Assembly: GCF_900096765.1 (NCBI RefSeq) | Contig: NZ_LT615228.1 | Location: forward strand, 192,669 to 256,668 | Origin: Polynucleobacter necessarius | GTDB lineage: Bacteria; Pseudomonadota; Gammaproteobacteria; Burkholderiales; Burkholderiaceae | Length of the DNA: 64,000 nt | Direction: 5' to 3' | Part shown: positions 48,138 to 57,708 of the stretch, piece by piece | Layout: each line of letters begins with the position of its first letter | Numbering within the stretch: the stretch's first letter is position 1 | The notes under the pieces: model-generated | Told to the model about the DNA's origin: nothing | What the model saw: the letters and a program-made list of their open reading frames with translations, nothing else | Database searches by the model: none | Made by a program: the position numbers and the translations under genes

Positions 48138-48791
48138 ATGTATACCGTTAAAGAACTATTTCCTACCCTTCAAGGCGAAGGAGCTCACGCTGGTCGTGCA
48201 GCTGTCTTTTGTCGTTTTGCCGGCTGCAATTTATGGAGTGGTCGCGAAGAAGATAGAGCGACAGCGGTTTGTCAGTTCTGCGATACCGATTTTGTAGGCA
48301 GTGATGGTGTGGGTGGTGGAAAATTTGAAAGTGCTCAAGAATTAGCAAATGCTATAGAAACTTCATGGAAAAGTACTTTAGCCGGCCCACAGCAGCGTTA
48401 TGTAGTTTTTACTGGTGGAGAGCCTCTATTGCAGCTAGATGAGGCCTTGATTGATGCGCTTCATCAAAAAGGATTTGAAGTCGCCATTGAAACCAACGGG
48501 ACTATCAAAGTTCCCAAAGGGGTAGACTGGGTTTGTGTGAGTCCTAAAGCGGGATCTGAATTAATTGTGCTTCAAGCAAATGAATTAAAGCTGGTGATAC
48601 CTCAAAAAGGACATGGGTCCTTGGAGAAATTGTTGGCTCGTTTTGAAAAGATGGATTATCGCAATCGCTTTTTGCAACCAATGGATGGGCCGGACTTAAA
48701 AGTGAATACTGAGTTAGCAGTGAGTTTGTGTCAAAAACGACCCTTATGGCGTTTGAGTATTCAATCTCATAAACTCATTGGAATTCGATAA
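48138..48791 (+). CDS. queE: 7-carboxy-7-deazaguanine synthase
   Basis: The 217-residue radical SAM enzyme begins YTVKELFPTLQGEGAHAGRA. It holds the QueE-type cluster motif with spaced cysteines FAGCNLW and CQFCDTDF, and the FTGGEPLLQLD motif. It forms the deazapurine ring of CDG, a precursor of queuosine in tRNA. The next gene is queD for the previous step, so both lie in one operon. Intact and of normal length. Confidence 0.96.
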   Translation: MYTVKELFPTLQGEGAHAGRAAVFCRFAGCNLWSGREEDRATAVCQFCDTDFVGSDGVGGGKFESAQELANAIETSWKSTLAGPQQRYVVFTGGEPLLQLDEALIDALHQKGFEVAIETNGTIKVPKGVDWVCVSPKAGSELIVLQANELKLVIPQKGHGSLEKLLARFEKMDYRNRFLQPMDGPDLKVNTELAVSLCQKRPLWRLSIQSHKLIGIR

Positions 48792-48820
48792 ATACTTAAA
48801 CCCAATAGATGACTTACTGA

Positions 48821-49285
48821 ATGACTAAGAAACAATCTGCAATTTCAATCACCCGCCGACTAGAGTTTGATTCTGGTCACCGCACCCCAAATCATGATGG
48901 GCAATGCAGGCATTTGCATGGACATCGTTATGCCATTGAGGTGACGTTGACAGGCGAGGTTGCCGATCATCCTGGCAAAGCTGATGATGGAATGGTCTTA
49001 GATTTTGGTGATATCAAACGCCTTACTAATGAATACATTGTTGATAAATGGGATCATGCGTTCTTGGTGGCAAAAGAGGATGAAGGCCTGGTCGCATTTT
49101 TGTCAAGCTTGCCCAATCATAAGACGGTGATTTTGGAGCATGTTCCTACCGTAGAAAACTTAGCTAATGCTGCATTCGCAATATTGCAGCCAGTTTTTAA
49201 TAAAGCATTCGGTGGGCGTCTTGAGCTTTCTGCTATTCGATTATATGAGACGCCTAATTGTTGGGCTGATGTTCATCACTCTTAA
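48821..49285 (+). CDS. queD: 6-carboxytetrahydropterin synthase
   Basis: The 154-residue protein has the T-fold zinc motif: His in FDSGHRTPN and CRHLHGHRYAIE, with the catalytic Cys in DGQCRHLHG. It makes CPH4 from dihydroneopterin triphosphate in queuosine synthesis. It follows queE by 29 bp; the stop abuts tadA, whose product modifies a different wobble base. Confidence 0.96.
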   Translation: MTKKQSAISITRRLEFDSGHRTPNHDGQCRHLHGHRYAIEVTLTGEVADHPGKADDGMVLDFGDIKRLTNEYIVDKWDHAFLVAKEDEGLVAFLSSLPNHKTVILEHVPTVENLANAAFAILQPVFNKAFGGRLELSAIRLYETPNCWADVHHS

Positions 49286-49744
49286 ATGAAGCAAAACGAG
49301 CTTGACCAACAGTTTATGCAACAAGCTATTGAGCAAGCTCAATTAGCGGCTCTTGCTGGTGAAGTTCCTGTTGGCGCTGTTCTGGTTAAGGACGGTCAAG
49401 TAATTGCTAAAGCATTTAATAAGCCGATCACCAGTCATGATCCTAGCGCTCATGCCGAGATGCTGACATTAAGACAAGCAGCCCAAGTCGAGCAAAACTA
49501 TCGTCTACCAGGCAGCACTCTATATGTCACCCTTGAGCCTTGCGCCATGTGTTCAGGTGCAATATTGCACGCTAGAGTTGATCGGGTGGTTTTTGGTGCT
49601 ACTGACCTTAAAACTGGTGCTGCAGGAAGTGTTTTAGATGTATTCTCTTCAAAACAAATCAATCATCAAACGCGTGTTGAAGGTGGGATTATGAGTGAAG
49701 AGTGCGGCCAATTGCTACGTAGCTTTTTTAAGGAACGTCGTTGA
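49286..49744 (+). CDS. tadA: tRNA-specific adenosine deaminase
   Basis: The 152-residue protein has the zinc motif His56-Ala-Glu58 and Cys86-Ala-Met-Cys89 (TLEPCAMCSGAILHAR). It converts A34 to inosine in tRNA-Arg. It starts directly after the queD stop and overlaps the peptidase gene by four bases, so queE-queD-tadA form one tRNA-wobble modification operon. Confidence 0.97.
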   Translation: MKQNELDQQFMQQAIEQAQLAALAGEVPVGAVLVKDGQVIAKAFNKPITSHDPSAHAEMLTLRQAAQVEQNYRLPGSTLYVTLEPCAMCSGAILHARVDRVVFGATDLKTGAAGSVLDVFSSKQINHQTRVEGGIMSEECGQLLRSFFKERR

Positions 49745-50685
49745 AAGCGATTCATTTAATTGCACCTTCGGGAGCAAGTCTAGAGGAGCGGACTCCTTTG
49801 GCTGGTATTGCTTGGTTAAAGAGTCAAGGAATTGCTGTTGCTAACGCAGAATGTGTGCACCGCGTCCATGAGCGCTTTGCGGGTACCGATGCAGAGCGTT
49901 TGGCTGAACTTAACCACTTGCCATCAATAGATTCTGAGTCAGTCGTGATGGTGATGCGAGGCGGTTATGGTTTACATCGTTTGCTTTCTCAGATCGAATG
50001 GGAAGCCATTGCCAAAGCAGTTAAGAATGGACTACAAATCTGTGGCCACAGTGACTTTACAGTATTTGAGTTGGGTTTATTGGCTAAAACAGCGGGTATC
50101 ACCCTATCTGGCCCGATGCTCAATTTTGATTTTGGTGGGTCTGATGAGGGTGGCAAGTTAATTGCCCCTGATGGATTTATGTGGAAGCATTTTTTAGATG
50201 CCATCCAAGAACGAAAATTAAATTGCACGATTAATGCCTCCCAATCTTTTCTGGGTTCTGCAAGTTCAAGCAGCTTGGTTGGAATGCTATGGGGTGGAAA
50301 TTTGACAGTCTTGGCCAGTCTAATTGGTACGCCATATTTGCCCAATGCCCGACAAACTCAGGGAGGCATCTTATTTTTAGAAGATGTTAATGAGCACCCA
50401 TATCGTTTGGAGAGAACGATGATGCAGTTGCTCGATGCGGGAGTCCTCGAAAATCAAGGGGCAGTTTTATTGGGTGGTTTTTCAGCATATCGTCTTTACG
50501 ATAACGACCGGGGCTACTCATTAGCACGTGCTATTGAGGCAATTCGTCAGCGCTTGCCAAATCACATCCCTATGCTCACCGACTTACCATTCGGTCATCA
50601 GGCAAATAAGTTAACTTTGCCAGTGGGTGCTCAAGCAACGCTTGATTACAACGAGTCTGGCTTTACACTGAAATCTAGTTGGTAG
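49741..50685 (+). CDS. LD-carboxypeptidase (S66 family)
   Basis: The 314-residue protein begins IHLIAPSGAS and shows VVMVMRGGYGLHRLL and the nucleophile segment ICGHSDFTVFELGL. The GGNLTVLASLIGTPY segment and late His in DLPFGHQANK fit the Ser-Glu-His arrangement of S66 enzymes. They cleave the D-Ala at the end of muropeptide tetrapeptides in the cytosol (LdcA) or microcin-type substrates (MccF). LdcA-type recycling is more likely. It starts with TTG. Confidence 0.92.
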   Translation: MKAIHLIAPSGASLEERTPLAGIAWLKSQGIAVANAECVHRVHERFAGTDAERLAELNHLPSIDSESVVMVMRGGYGLHRLLSQIEWEAIAKAVKNGLQICGHSDFTVFELGLLAKTAGITLSGPMLNFDFGGSDEGGKLIAPDGFMWKHFLDAIQERKLNCTINASQSFLGSASSSSLVGMLWGGNLTVLASLIGTPYLPNARQTQGGILFLEDVNEHPYRLERTMMQLLDAGVLENQGAVLLGGFSAYRLYDNDRGYSLARAIEAIRQRLPNHIPMLTDLPFGHQANKLTLPVGAQATLDYNESGFTLKSSW

Positions 50686-50690
50686 GACCC

Positions 50691-51309
50691 ATGAGAAGGC
50701 GCACTAGTGTCGCTATTGTCTTTGCACTGCTCACATTTACCAAGGTTGCTATGGCAATAGAAGAGCCAAAATTTACGGTACTGGAAAAAACCCCCACCAT
50801 TTGAGTTGAGATTATATGAACCAATGATCCTGGCAGAGGTTCAGGTAGAGGGCGACTTAGATCAAGCATCTAGTCAGGGATTCCGCTTGATTGCTGCTTA
50901 TATTTTTGGTGAAAATCAAGTTAACCAAAAGATTGCCATGACTGCTCCCGTAGCAGTAGAGCAACAGAGCGCAAAGATTGCGATGACTGCGCCTGTCAGT
51001 ATTGAATCTAACTCAGGGCAATGGATAGTCTCATTTGTGATGCCAGCAGAGTACACGATTGAGTCCCTGCCTAAGCCTTTGAATCCTAAGGTGCAGATCA
51101 GGCAGATCCCCCAAGTGAGGCGGGCGGTGTTTCAATTTTCTGGGTTCTATAACAGTCAAAAAGTTGCCGACAAAACCCTTGAGCTTGAGCAGTGGATGAA
51201 GGGTATGAATCTTGTGCCTCTTGGTGATCCAAAATTTGCTCGCTATAACCCACCTTGGACGCTGCTCTTCATGCGTCGTAATGAGGTCATGATTGATGTG
51301 CGCGATTAG
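50691..51309 (+). pseudogene. SOUL heme-binding family protein, interrupted by an extra C
   Basis: The ATG at 50691 opens a signal peptide (RRTSVAIVFALLTFTKVAMA) and the first mature residues EEPKFTVLEKTP, then a CCCCC run near 50790-50794 shifts the frame to a TGA. With one C fewer the frame continues PPFELRLYEPMILAEVQVEG and the rest of the SOUL domain to 51309 (VNQKIAMTAPVAV repeated twice as in the family). The reconstructed protein has about 205 residues and would be exported. A leaderless form from an internal start is possible but would be mislocated. Confidence 0.86.
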
Positions 51310-52178
51310 TTTTTAGCTTCAACACTCTTTAACAAGAACTGCGCGCCGCCATCTACACCCAACGCTTTAGTCAGCACAGGTAGCGCTTGGGATAAATGTT
51401 TTTCTAATGTCCATGGTGGATTAATAATGAACATGCCGCTTGCCTGCAGGCGACGTTCACCTGGCGCATTTTCTATTCGCAATTGTGCGTGCAACCAGGA
51501 GCGTTTATGCTTGGTTGCAATCTTTTTCATTTGATCTGGCAGAGCTGCGGACTCTCTTCTAGAAAGAGTGGGGTACCAGATGGCATAACAGCCTGTGGCA
51601 AACCGTTTTAAGGCTTCTTCCATAGTTTCTTCTAGATAACGATAGTCTTGTTTATCTTCATAAGACGGGTCTATCAGTACCAAACCGCGTCTGCTTGGTG
51701 GGGGCAATAGCCCCTTCAGTCTTTTAAAGCAGTCTTCAGCATAAATATCAATTTGTTTTGACTGTTTTAACTCCGCAATATTGTGGCGCAGAATATCAAT
51801 TTCTTTAGGGTGGAGCTCAAATAACTTTAGACGGTCTTGTGGTCGCAACAGTCTTGCAATAATGAATGGCGATCCAGGATAGGTGCTCAGCTCTTCAGGC
51901 GTATTTTCAGGCTGAATGGCTTCTAGATATCTTTGAATACTTTCAGGCAGGGGGTTGGAATTTGCAAAAGCTTGCAGACGAAAGATTCCACCTTCAGCTT
52001 CTTTGCTCACTGTAGCAAATCCATCTTTGAGGCTGTAAATTTCAGCGCCAGCATGAGTGTCCACGATCGTCAGAGCCCCAGGCTTTTCTTGTAAATACTC
52101 TACAAGATGAATCAGTGTCAAATGTTTGAGAATGTCAGCATGACTGCCAGCATGAAAAGCATGTCGATAGCTAAACAT
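51306..52178 (-). CDS. rlmJ: 23S rRNA (adenine2030-N6)-methyltransferase
   Basis: The 290-residue protein starts MFSYRHAFHAGSHADILKHL, the RlmJ signature. It contains TIVDTHAGAEIYSL for the methyl donor, LVLIDPSYEDKQDY for the N6-adenine catalytic motif, and a C-terminal MFIINPPWTLE. It modifies 23S rRNA. It converges with the SOUL gene by four bases and lies 6 bp downstream of the PAP2 gene. Confidence 0.94.
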   Translation of the reverse strand: MFSYRHAFHAGSHADILKHLTLIHLVEYLQEKPGALTIVDTHAGAEIYSLKDGFATVSKEAEGGIFRLQAFANSNPLPESIQRYLEAIQPENTPEELSTYPGSPFIIARLLRPQDRLKLFELHPKEIDILRHNIAELKQSKQIDIYAEDCFKRLKGLLPPPSRRGLVLIDPSYEDKQDYRYLEETMEEALKRFATGCYAIWYPTLSRRESAALPDQMKKIATKHKRSWLHAQLRIENAPGERRLQASGMFIINPPWTLEKHLSQALPVLTKALGVDGGAQFLLKSVEAKN

Positions 52179-52184
52179 AGAAAA

Positions 52185-52976
52185 TTATTGTGAGTTTTTT
52201 GGCAATGATCCGAACTGCGCTTTACCAAAGAAAATAAGAGTAATGACAACAATCGCAATCGATGCATATTGCAGTGGAAGATTAAGGTCTATATCCAGAA
52301 CTTGGGTACTATGAACGTAGATGGAGGATAGACCACCAAGAGCAATAATGCGTGGCCAGGCTTTTCGGGGGCTTAGTTGCGCTTCAGGAATACGCAATGC
52401 ACAAAGGGCACCAATCATCCCGCACCACAGCCCAATTCCGGCGCCTGCCATGACATCGGTAAGCCAGTGGGCGCCAACTGCATTACGGGAGAGTCCAGTG
52501 AGTGCGGCTAGTAAAAAGAGGAACCCCAGAGGTTTGCGATTTTCAGTGTCGCTAGCAAAGTAGATGGCGCTCATCACGGCAAATGCCGTTAAGGTATGGC
52601 CAGAGGGAAGTGCTTTATCAAGGAGCGTTTCTCCAATACTATGAAAGCTGTTATTTTCTAATACCCTAGCCGGCCTAGGTAGGTTAAATATTCTTTTGAG
52701 GATAGTGCTAGCAATTGCCGAAAATGCACCAGCAAACAATCCGGCGCTGAGTAATCGTGGCGCTAACAAGAGTAGAGGAAAGAAGAGTGAAAAACTGCCC
52801 CAGCCATTGCCTAAAAAAGTGAGCCAAGCCCATAGCATATCTGGCAGCAATTGTGTGAGGCGGTTGATAAATAAAAAACTACTGCTTTGCAGTCCACCAA
52901 AATAAATTCCAAATGCGAACGCGATTGGGGCTAGTGGAATTAGCCATGCAAAATGAGGAATAGCATTTTTGCTCAT
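52185..52976 (-). CDS. PAP2-family membrane phosphatase
   Basis: The 263-residue, multi-spanning protein carries the three PAP2 motifs in order: KRIFNLPRP, PSGHT (LPSGHTLTAF) and SRNAVGAHWLTDV. Substrates in the family are undecaprenyl pyrophosphate, phosphatidylglycerophosphate or sugar-lipid phosphates. The neighbouring glycosyltransferase genes favour a polyprenyl or lipid A phosphate, but the exact one is open. Confidence 0.93.
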   Translation of the reverse strand: MSKNAIPHFAWLIPLAPIAFAFGIYFGGLQSSSFLFINRLTQLLPDMLWAWLTFLGNGWGSFSLFFPLLLLAPRLLSAGLFAGAFSAIASTILKRIFNLPRPARVLENNSFHSIGETLLDKALPSGHTLTAFAVMSAIYFASDTENRKPLGFLFLLAALTGLSRNAVGAHWLTDVMAGAGIGLWCGMIGALCALRIPEAQLSPRKAWPRIIALGGLSSIYVHSTQVLDIDLNLPLQYASIAIVVITLIFFGKAQFGSLPKNSQ

Positions 52977-52981
52977 TAAGC

Positions 52982-54241
52982 TTAGCGACCTTTTGCCTTG
53001 TCAGCTTGCTCAAGTTGTACATTGACCTTTTCTAGTACTTGCGCTACTGAAATGGCCTGCATACAAACATTATTGCTACACGGTGTCTTGCGATGATTAG
53101 CGGCGCTCACACAAGGGGAGCAGGCTAGATTGGCGGTTATGGCAATTGAGTTACCAACAGAGCCATAAAGAGCAGGTGTTTCTGGGCCAAAAAGTACCAC
53201 GGTGTGAAGGGATGTCACAGCAGAGAAGTGGCCTGGACCTGAGTCATTGGTCACCATGACATCGGATAGTGTGTAGAGCGGAGGGAGTTCTGCAAAACTC
53301 ACTTGACCAGCAAAGTTAAGAGCATTCTTCACATTCGCAACTGAGCGCACTTTGTCTACATAAATAAATTCTGCAGGAGAACCGGTAATGAGAATTAAAT
53401 CGGTTGGATAGCGTTCATGTATCGCTTGAATTAACTCAGAAAACCGTTGTTGTGACCAGCGACGCTGCGGCAATAGATCACTCGCATTTGGGTTGATGAG
53501 GATGATTCTATCTTTGCCGTAAGTGAATGCAATATTGGCTTCTTTGGCTAACTTCTCGATACGGGCTTTAACTTTCTCTAGTGCGCCAGGCTGAATGACT
53601 GCTTGCTCTAAGCGAACTTCAGAATCTGCAATATGTATTTTGCTAAAGGGTACTTCAATTTCAGTGGCAAAAGCAGCATGAATCAGGGAGAGAAAGTTCT
53701 TAGTGATATGGATGTGTGGGTTGTAATGCACCTTGCGGGTTAGCATGAAGCCCCGCCATAAACCCTCGCCATGAAAAATGTGATAACCCACTCGACGTCT
53801 TGCTCCACATAAACCAGTAAGGAGGGCGGTAAAACGTGAGAAGAGTTCTAAGTCAATTACGGTATCAATACGATGGCATCTAGCAACAATCAAAAAGCGT
53901 AGGGTATCTTTAATGAGGCCGCCTAAGCTAGAAGAATCAATCGTGAAGATATTTTCTGGCTTGACTGTGTTCAGTAGGGTAAGACTTGCACGATTACTCT
54001 TGAAGATGAGGAAAAAGAGTTCGGCGCCACGAGCTTGTGCATTGCGCATGGCTGGATCAACCAATATTGCACTGCCCATTTCTGAGAGTTCAATAAAGAG
54101 TAGTTTTTTTGGAGTTGCTGGACCACTGCTAAACACATTTTTTAAGCCATCCAATAAGGCCACCACTGGACTGACGATGGCGCACAAAGGCACACCAACC
54201 CAATGATCAATGGCACGCATGGTATTGACGCTAATAGTCAT
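52982..54241 (-). CDS. glycosyltransferase family 9 (heptosyltransferase-like)
   Basis: The 419-residue protein has a GT-B fold with an N-terminal KKLLFIELSEMGSAILVDP loop and VIDLELFSRFTALLT. A C-terminal donor-binding half holds ILINPNASDLLPQRRWSQQR and VTNDSGPGHFSA. It resembles ADP-heptose transferases of lipopolysaccharide core synthesis, though the Cys-rich end is unusual (LACSPCVSAANHRKTPCS). It sits with a PAP2 phosphatase, a flippase-like protein and a GT39 enzyme, so it may act in the same envelope glycan route. Confidence 0.88.
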   Translation of the reverse strand: MTISVNTMRAIDHWVGVPLCAIVSPVVALLDGLKNVFSSGPATPKKLLFIELSEMGSAILVDPAMRNAQARGAELFFLIFKSNRASLTLLNTVKPENIFTIDSSSLGGLIKDTLRFLIVARCHRIDTVIDLELFSRFTALLTGLCGARRRVGYHIFHGEGLWRGFMLTRKVHYNPHIHITKNFLSLIHAAFATEIEVPFSKIHIADSEVRLEQAVIQPGALEKVKARIEKLAKEANIAFTYGKDRIILINPNASDLLPQRRWSQQRFSELIQAIHERYPTDLILITGSPAEFIYVDKVRSVANVKNALNFAGQVSFAELPPLYTLSDVMVTNDSGPGHFSAVTSLHTVVLFGPETPALYGSVGNSIAITANLACSPCVSAANHRKTPCSNNVCMQAISVAQVLEKVNVQLEQADKAKGR

Positions 54242-54259
54242 AGTTTTGCTCTGCAGAAA

Positions 54260-55303
54260 TTATTTTCGTTTTAGTAAAAAGTAGGCGCCTGGAAGAACAG
54301 AGATCACCGTAATTGCACCATAGCTAATGGAGGCAAGCACTGTTAATGAGGGATTAACTCCCCACAAGGCCAATACTGAAGAAAGGGTAGCCTCGCGTAA
54401 GCCCCATCCAGAGATGCTAATTGGTAGCATAAGTAGAAGGCTCAAGGCTGGGAGGCCAATCATGAGGCTGGAGATTGGTGCCTCAGCGCCATAGGTCTTA
54501 AGACAAAAGCCAAAAGCCAAAATAATGAAGCCATGAATCCCGATCGCAAAAATGGCTTGGGCAATATTCATTGGCCATGAGAAAGCTAAGCGAATGCCTG
54601 GCATGGCGTTGTTCATCCGCAAGCGATCCAGCAACTTTTGCAAAAGACTGCGGCTGTTTGGCCAAGCCAGAATAATGGATGCAATCAGTCCCGCAAGTAG
54701 CATAATTGCAATGACAAAGTAGCCCAAGTCTTGCCCCCAGAGGGCCAATGTGGCGCCGCCTAGGACTAGACCAATACCCCCTAATAGATTGTTCCCTGCC
54801 AAACCTATTAAGCGATCAACCAAAACCATCGAAAAACTAAGACGCAGTTTTGGGGTAGCATGCTCTAAATCCACGGAATGGTGGAGCTCTTCATTCAGCT
54901 CCGAAGTATCTTTTAAGTTTCCGGCGCTGGTGAGATGAGTTGCAGTAATTGCACGATAACTATCTCCACCTAAAGTGCTCGGAAGTCCTTGATTAATTAA
55001 TCCCCCTGCAAAGTACAGGGCAACATATGTTTTGAAAGAGCTTTTGAAGCCTACGCTGCGCATAAGAAATCCCCACCGTATGCCTCCGCATATAAAAGCG
55101 CAACAAATAGCAATTCCTGCTGCAATCAGCCAAATCGGCTCCATCTTGATTTGCGAGTCTAGTAGTGTGTGCCAATCAATTCCGCTGGTGGCTTTCCATA
55201 GGAGTGCTAGAGAGAGGATGATGCGAATCGAAGGCCATGCCCGTTTCAGAGCGGATTTCCACCCTGAGGGAGTTTGGGGGGTGGAGTGGGGTTCTGAACT
55301 CAT
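54260..55303 (-). CDS. lysylphosphatidylglycerol-synthase transmembrane / flippase-like protein
   Basis: The ATG at 55301-55303 gives 347 residues; a longer start would overlap the GT39 gene. The protein has about eight membrane segments and the family's conserved QGLPSTLGGDSYRA and SISGWGLREATLS motifs. Relatives include AglD/MprF-like integral membrane proteins that move lipid-linked sugars or aminoacyl lipids. Its place between GT9 and GT39 genes supports a lipid-carrier role; the substrate is not known. Confidence 0.85.
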   Translation of the reverse strand: MSSEPHSTPQTPSGWKSALKRAWPSIRIILSLALLWKATSGIDWHTLLDSQIKMEPIWLIAAGIAICCAFICGGIRWGFLMRSVGFKSSFKTYVALYFAGGLINQGLPSTLGGDSYRAITATHLTSAGNLKDTSELNEELHHSVDLEHATPKLRLSFSMVLVDRLIGLAGNNLLGGIGLVLGGATLALWGQDLGYFVIAIMLLAGLIASIILAWPNSRSLLQKLLDRLRMNNAMPGIRLAFSWPMNIAQAIFAIGIHGFIILAFGFCLKTYGAEAPISSLMIGLPALSLLLMLPISISGWGLREATLSSVLALWGVNPSLTVLASISYGAITVISVLPGAYFLLKRK

Positions 55304-55352
55304 AGGCGTAAGGATAATGCTTTGGTCGCCTAAGGTCTTGAATTTGGGAGAA

Positions 55353-56849
55353 TTACTCCGCCAATAGAGGGCCTTGCCAGTGACTACACAGGCTAAAGTC
55401 AAACTGAGAGAGTATTTTCCCAAATCGTGAAATTTCAAGGGTATCTAAAGGCTCGCAGCGCTCAAACCCGGACTGATTGCGAACTGGATTGGGAAAACTC
55501 ATTCCTGACCAGTTAATGAGCAGAATATTTGAGCCCTTGGGTAATTGACCAAACCATAAATCAAATTGATCTTGGCGTTGATCCAGAATAAATACTGGGA
55601 TTGGTTTTGCATACCATGCAGCCCGACTGCCAAGTGTCCAATTTTGGACGGCAATCCCATTAACCTGGTTGGTTTTGCTTAAGTAGACGGCTTTTTCTCC
55701 TGCCGCTTTCCAGCCGTAGAGATCAGCAATGGGATTGGACTTCATCGCTGCTGAATTAATGCCGCCAGATAGAACATAAGCAAATCCAATGCAGCAAAGT
55801 GAAATTTGTGTGACTAATAGAATTTGAATCAGTCGACGATGTTGTGTCGACCATGCTTTTGCTAGGCCAATGCCCGCAAAAGGTGCAAGACAAAACCATG
55901 CGGGAGTTGTCCAGTGTGGCAAGCCTCCGCCACCAGCTAGTGCACTAAAAATTCCAAACGGAACGAAAAAGAAACCCAGTAATGCAAAGAGTGAAAATTT
56001 TGTGCCGTGAATACAGTTTTTTATGAAGAGGTATCCACCTAATACAAGGAGGGAGCCATATACAAGTATCTGCACACCAATATAGGCTGCAAACCTTCTC
56101 CATAACCAGGTTCCGCCAGAGCCGTGAGCAATTTGATAGTTAAATGAAATCCAATCGTTTGCCCAATTCCAGTAGAGCACAGGAGTAATCAGGGCCAGCG
56201 CAAATGCAGCTGCCAGCCAGAATCCCAGTTTTGTAATCCAGGGTTTTCTGGGTGCGCTTAAAAATACGATGAGAAGAGCAATAGCTGTAAATACTGCGGT
56301 GTATTTGCTAAGGCCTGCTAGCCCCAGCAAGCCTCCAGTGATCAACCAGTCTGTAGCCGTAAATTGATCTCTTGTTAGCCAGCGTAATGCCATCAACATG
56401 AGGCATAAACTCAATGGTGTTAGTAAGGTGTCTGGTAACAAACCAATTGCTAAGATATGGGGCAAGGGTGCAGCAACCATGGCTAGCACTGCCATCAGTC
56501 CGCAAGTATTGGCCGAAGGTAATGCGCTGGTTAAATAGCCTGCATTTCGACCTTGAATAAAGTGGTGCGTCTGAATAGTGACTTGGTAAACAAGATAACA
56601 GGAAATAATCCAAAGCATTTCTGGAATGAGTCGAATCATGCCCTCTGATGAAGTGAGGGCTATGAGTGGCCACTGGATCCACCCTACTAAAGGAGGGTGA
56701 TCAAAATAGCTCCAGGCTAAGTGCTGCGCATAAAGGGCGTAGTGAGCCTCATCCACTGAAAACCCGATTGCAAATCCTAGTGCGAAATGCACGAGAGCCG
56801 CTAAGCAAACAGAGATTGCTGCCCAGCTTGAAGGAGATTGGTGGCGCAT
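55353..56849 (-). CDS. ArnT/PMT-like membrane glycosyltransferase (GT39)
   Basis: The 498-residue protein has about eleven membrane segments and the PMT_2 N-terminal pattern with catalytic-type Asp and His in VDEAHYALYAQHL and WSYFDHPPLVGW. It resembles dolichyl/undecaprenyl-phosphate sugar:protein or lipid A transferases that use lipid-linked sugar at the periplasmic face. Acceptors cannot be named. It precedes the flippase-like gene by 49 bp in the same strand. Confidence 0.9.
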   Translation of the reverse strand: MRHQSPSSWAAISVCLAALVHFALGFAIGFSVDEAHYALYAQHLAWSYFDHPPLVGWIQWPLIALTSSEGMIRLIPEMLWIISCYLVYQVTIQTHHFIQGRNAGYLTSALPSANTCGLMAVLAMVAAPLPHILAIGLLPDTLLTPLSLCLMLMALRWLTRDQFTATDWLITGGLLGLAGLSKYTAVFTAIALLIVFLSAPRKPWITKLGFWLAAAFALALITPVLYWNWANDWISFNYQIAHGSGGTWLWRRFAAYIGVQILVYGSLLVLGGYLFIKNCIHGTKFSLFALLGFFFVPFGIFSALAGGGGLPHWTTPAWFCLAPFAGIGLAKAWSTQHRRLIQILLVTQISLCCIGFAYVLSGGINSAAMKSNPIADLYGWKAAGEKAVYLSKTNQVNGIAVQNWTLGSRAAWYAKPIPVFILDQRQDQFDLWFGQLPKGSNILLINWSGMSFPNPVRNQSGFERCEPLDTLEISRFGKILSQFDFSLCSHWQGPLLAE

Positions 56850-56896
56850 GGGTCAATTTTAGATGCAGTCGAGCATTTCTTTGGGACAATTAGAAG

Positions 56897-57694
56897 ATGC
56901 TGAAGTCAATTCTTTCTTTTTTAATGATCCTGTCGATGCTAGCCCTTACGGCTTGCGCTGGGTTTGGCGGCGGATCAGTACAAGATGAATCAGGTCAGGC
57001 ATTCAACCCAGATCAAATGCAAGCTCAAGAAGAACTTCCTAAGTTCTCGGCAGAGACTGCGCGGGAGGGCATGCCCAATGGTTGGAATTTTTATCGCATA
57101 GCTCCATACAAAAAGAATACGATCTACCGGCTAGAGAACTATCAAGGTAAAACAGTATTAAGTGCCAACTCTAAAACCTCTGCTTCTGGATTAGCTGTGA
57201 AGTTGCGCCCACGCTCACCAAATAATTTATGGCTACAGTGGGAATGGAAGGCTATCAATGCATTACCCGATGCCGATAATACCGAAGGGTATCGCGATGA
57301 TGCCCCTTTGAGAATTTTGGTGGCTTTTGATGGCAACAAATCAAAGCTCCCATTGAAAGAAAAATTGAATTTTGAAATGGCCAATTTAATTAGTGGTCAA
57401 GAAATGCCCTACGCGACCTTGATGTATATCTGGTCAGGAAAGACTCCGGTCGACACTATAATCGCGAATGCGCATACCTCTCGCGTCAAAATGATTGTGG
57501 TCGACTCTGGCTGGGATAATTTAGGTGTATGGCATCAGCATCAGCGTGACTTGGTAGCTGATTACAAGCGAGCCTATGGTGAAAATCCTGGAAATTTGAT
57601 TGGTGTCGCCTTGCTAACGGATACTGATAATACGAAGTCAGAAACACGCACTTTTTATGGTGATATAGAGTTGATTCGTAAACACCCAAAATAA
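56897..57694 (+). CDS. DUF3047 lipoprotein
   Basis: The 265-residue protein has a lipobox signal (MLALTACAG). Its mature domain contains WLQWEWKAINALPDADNTEG, MIVVDSGWDNLGVW and VALLTDTDNTKSE, features of DUF3047. The fold resembles carbohydrate-binding jelly rolls. Function is unknown. It is divergent from the GT39 gene (47 bp) and converges with copA. Confidence 0.85.
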   Translation: MLKSILSFLMILSMLALTACAGFGGGSVQDESGQAFNPDQMQAQEELPKFSAETAREGMPNGWNFYRIAPYKKNTIYRLENYQGKTVLSANSKTSASGLAVKLRPRSPNNLWLQWEWKAINALPDADNTEGYRDDAPLRILVAFDGNKSKLPLKEKLNFEMANLISGQEMPYATLMYIWSGKTPVDTIIANAHTSRVKMIVVDSGWDNLGVWHQHQRDLVADYKRAYGENPGNLIGVALLTDTDNTKSETRTFYGDIELIRKHPK

Positions 57695-57708
57695 ATTTCG
57701 TGGACTCG

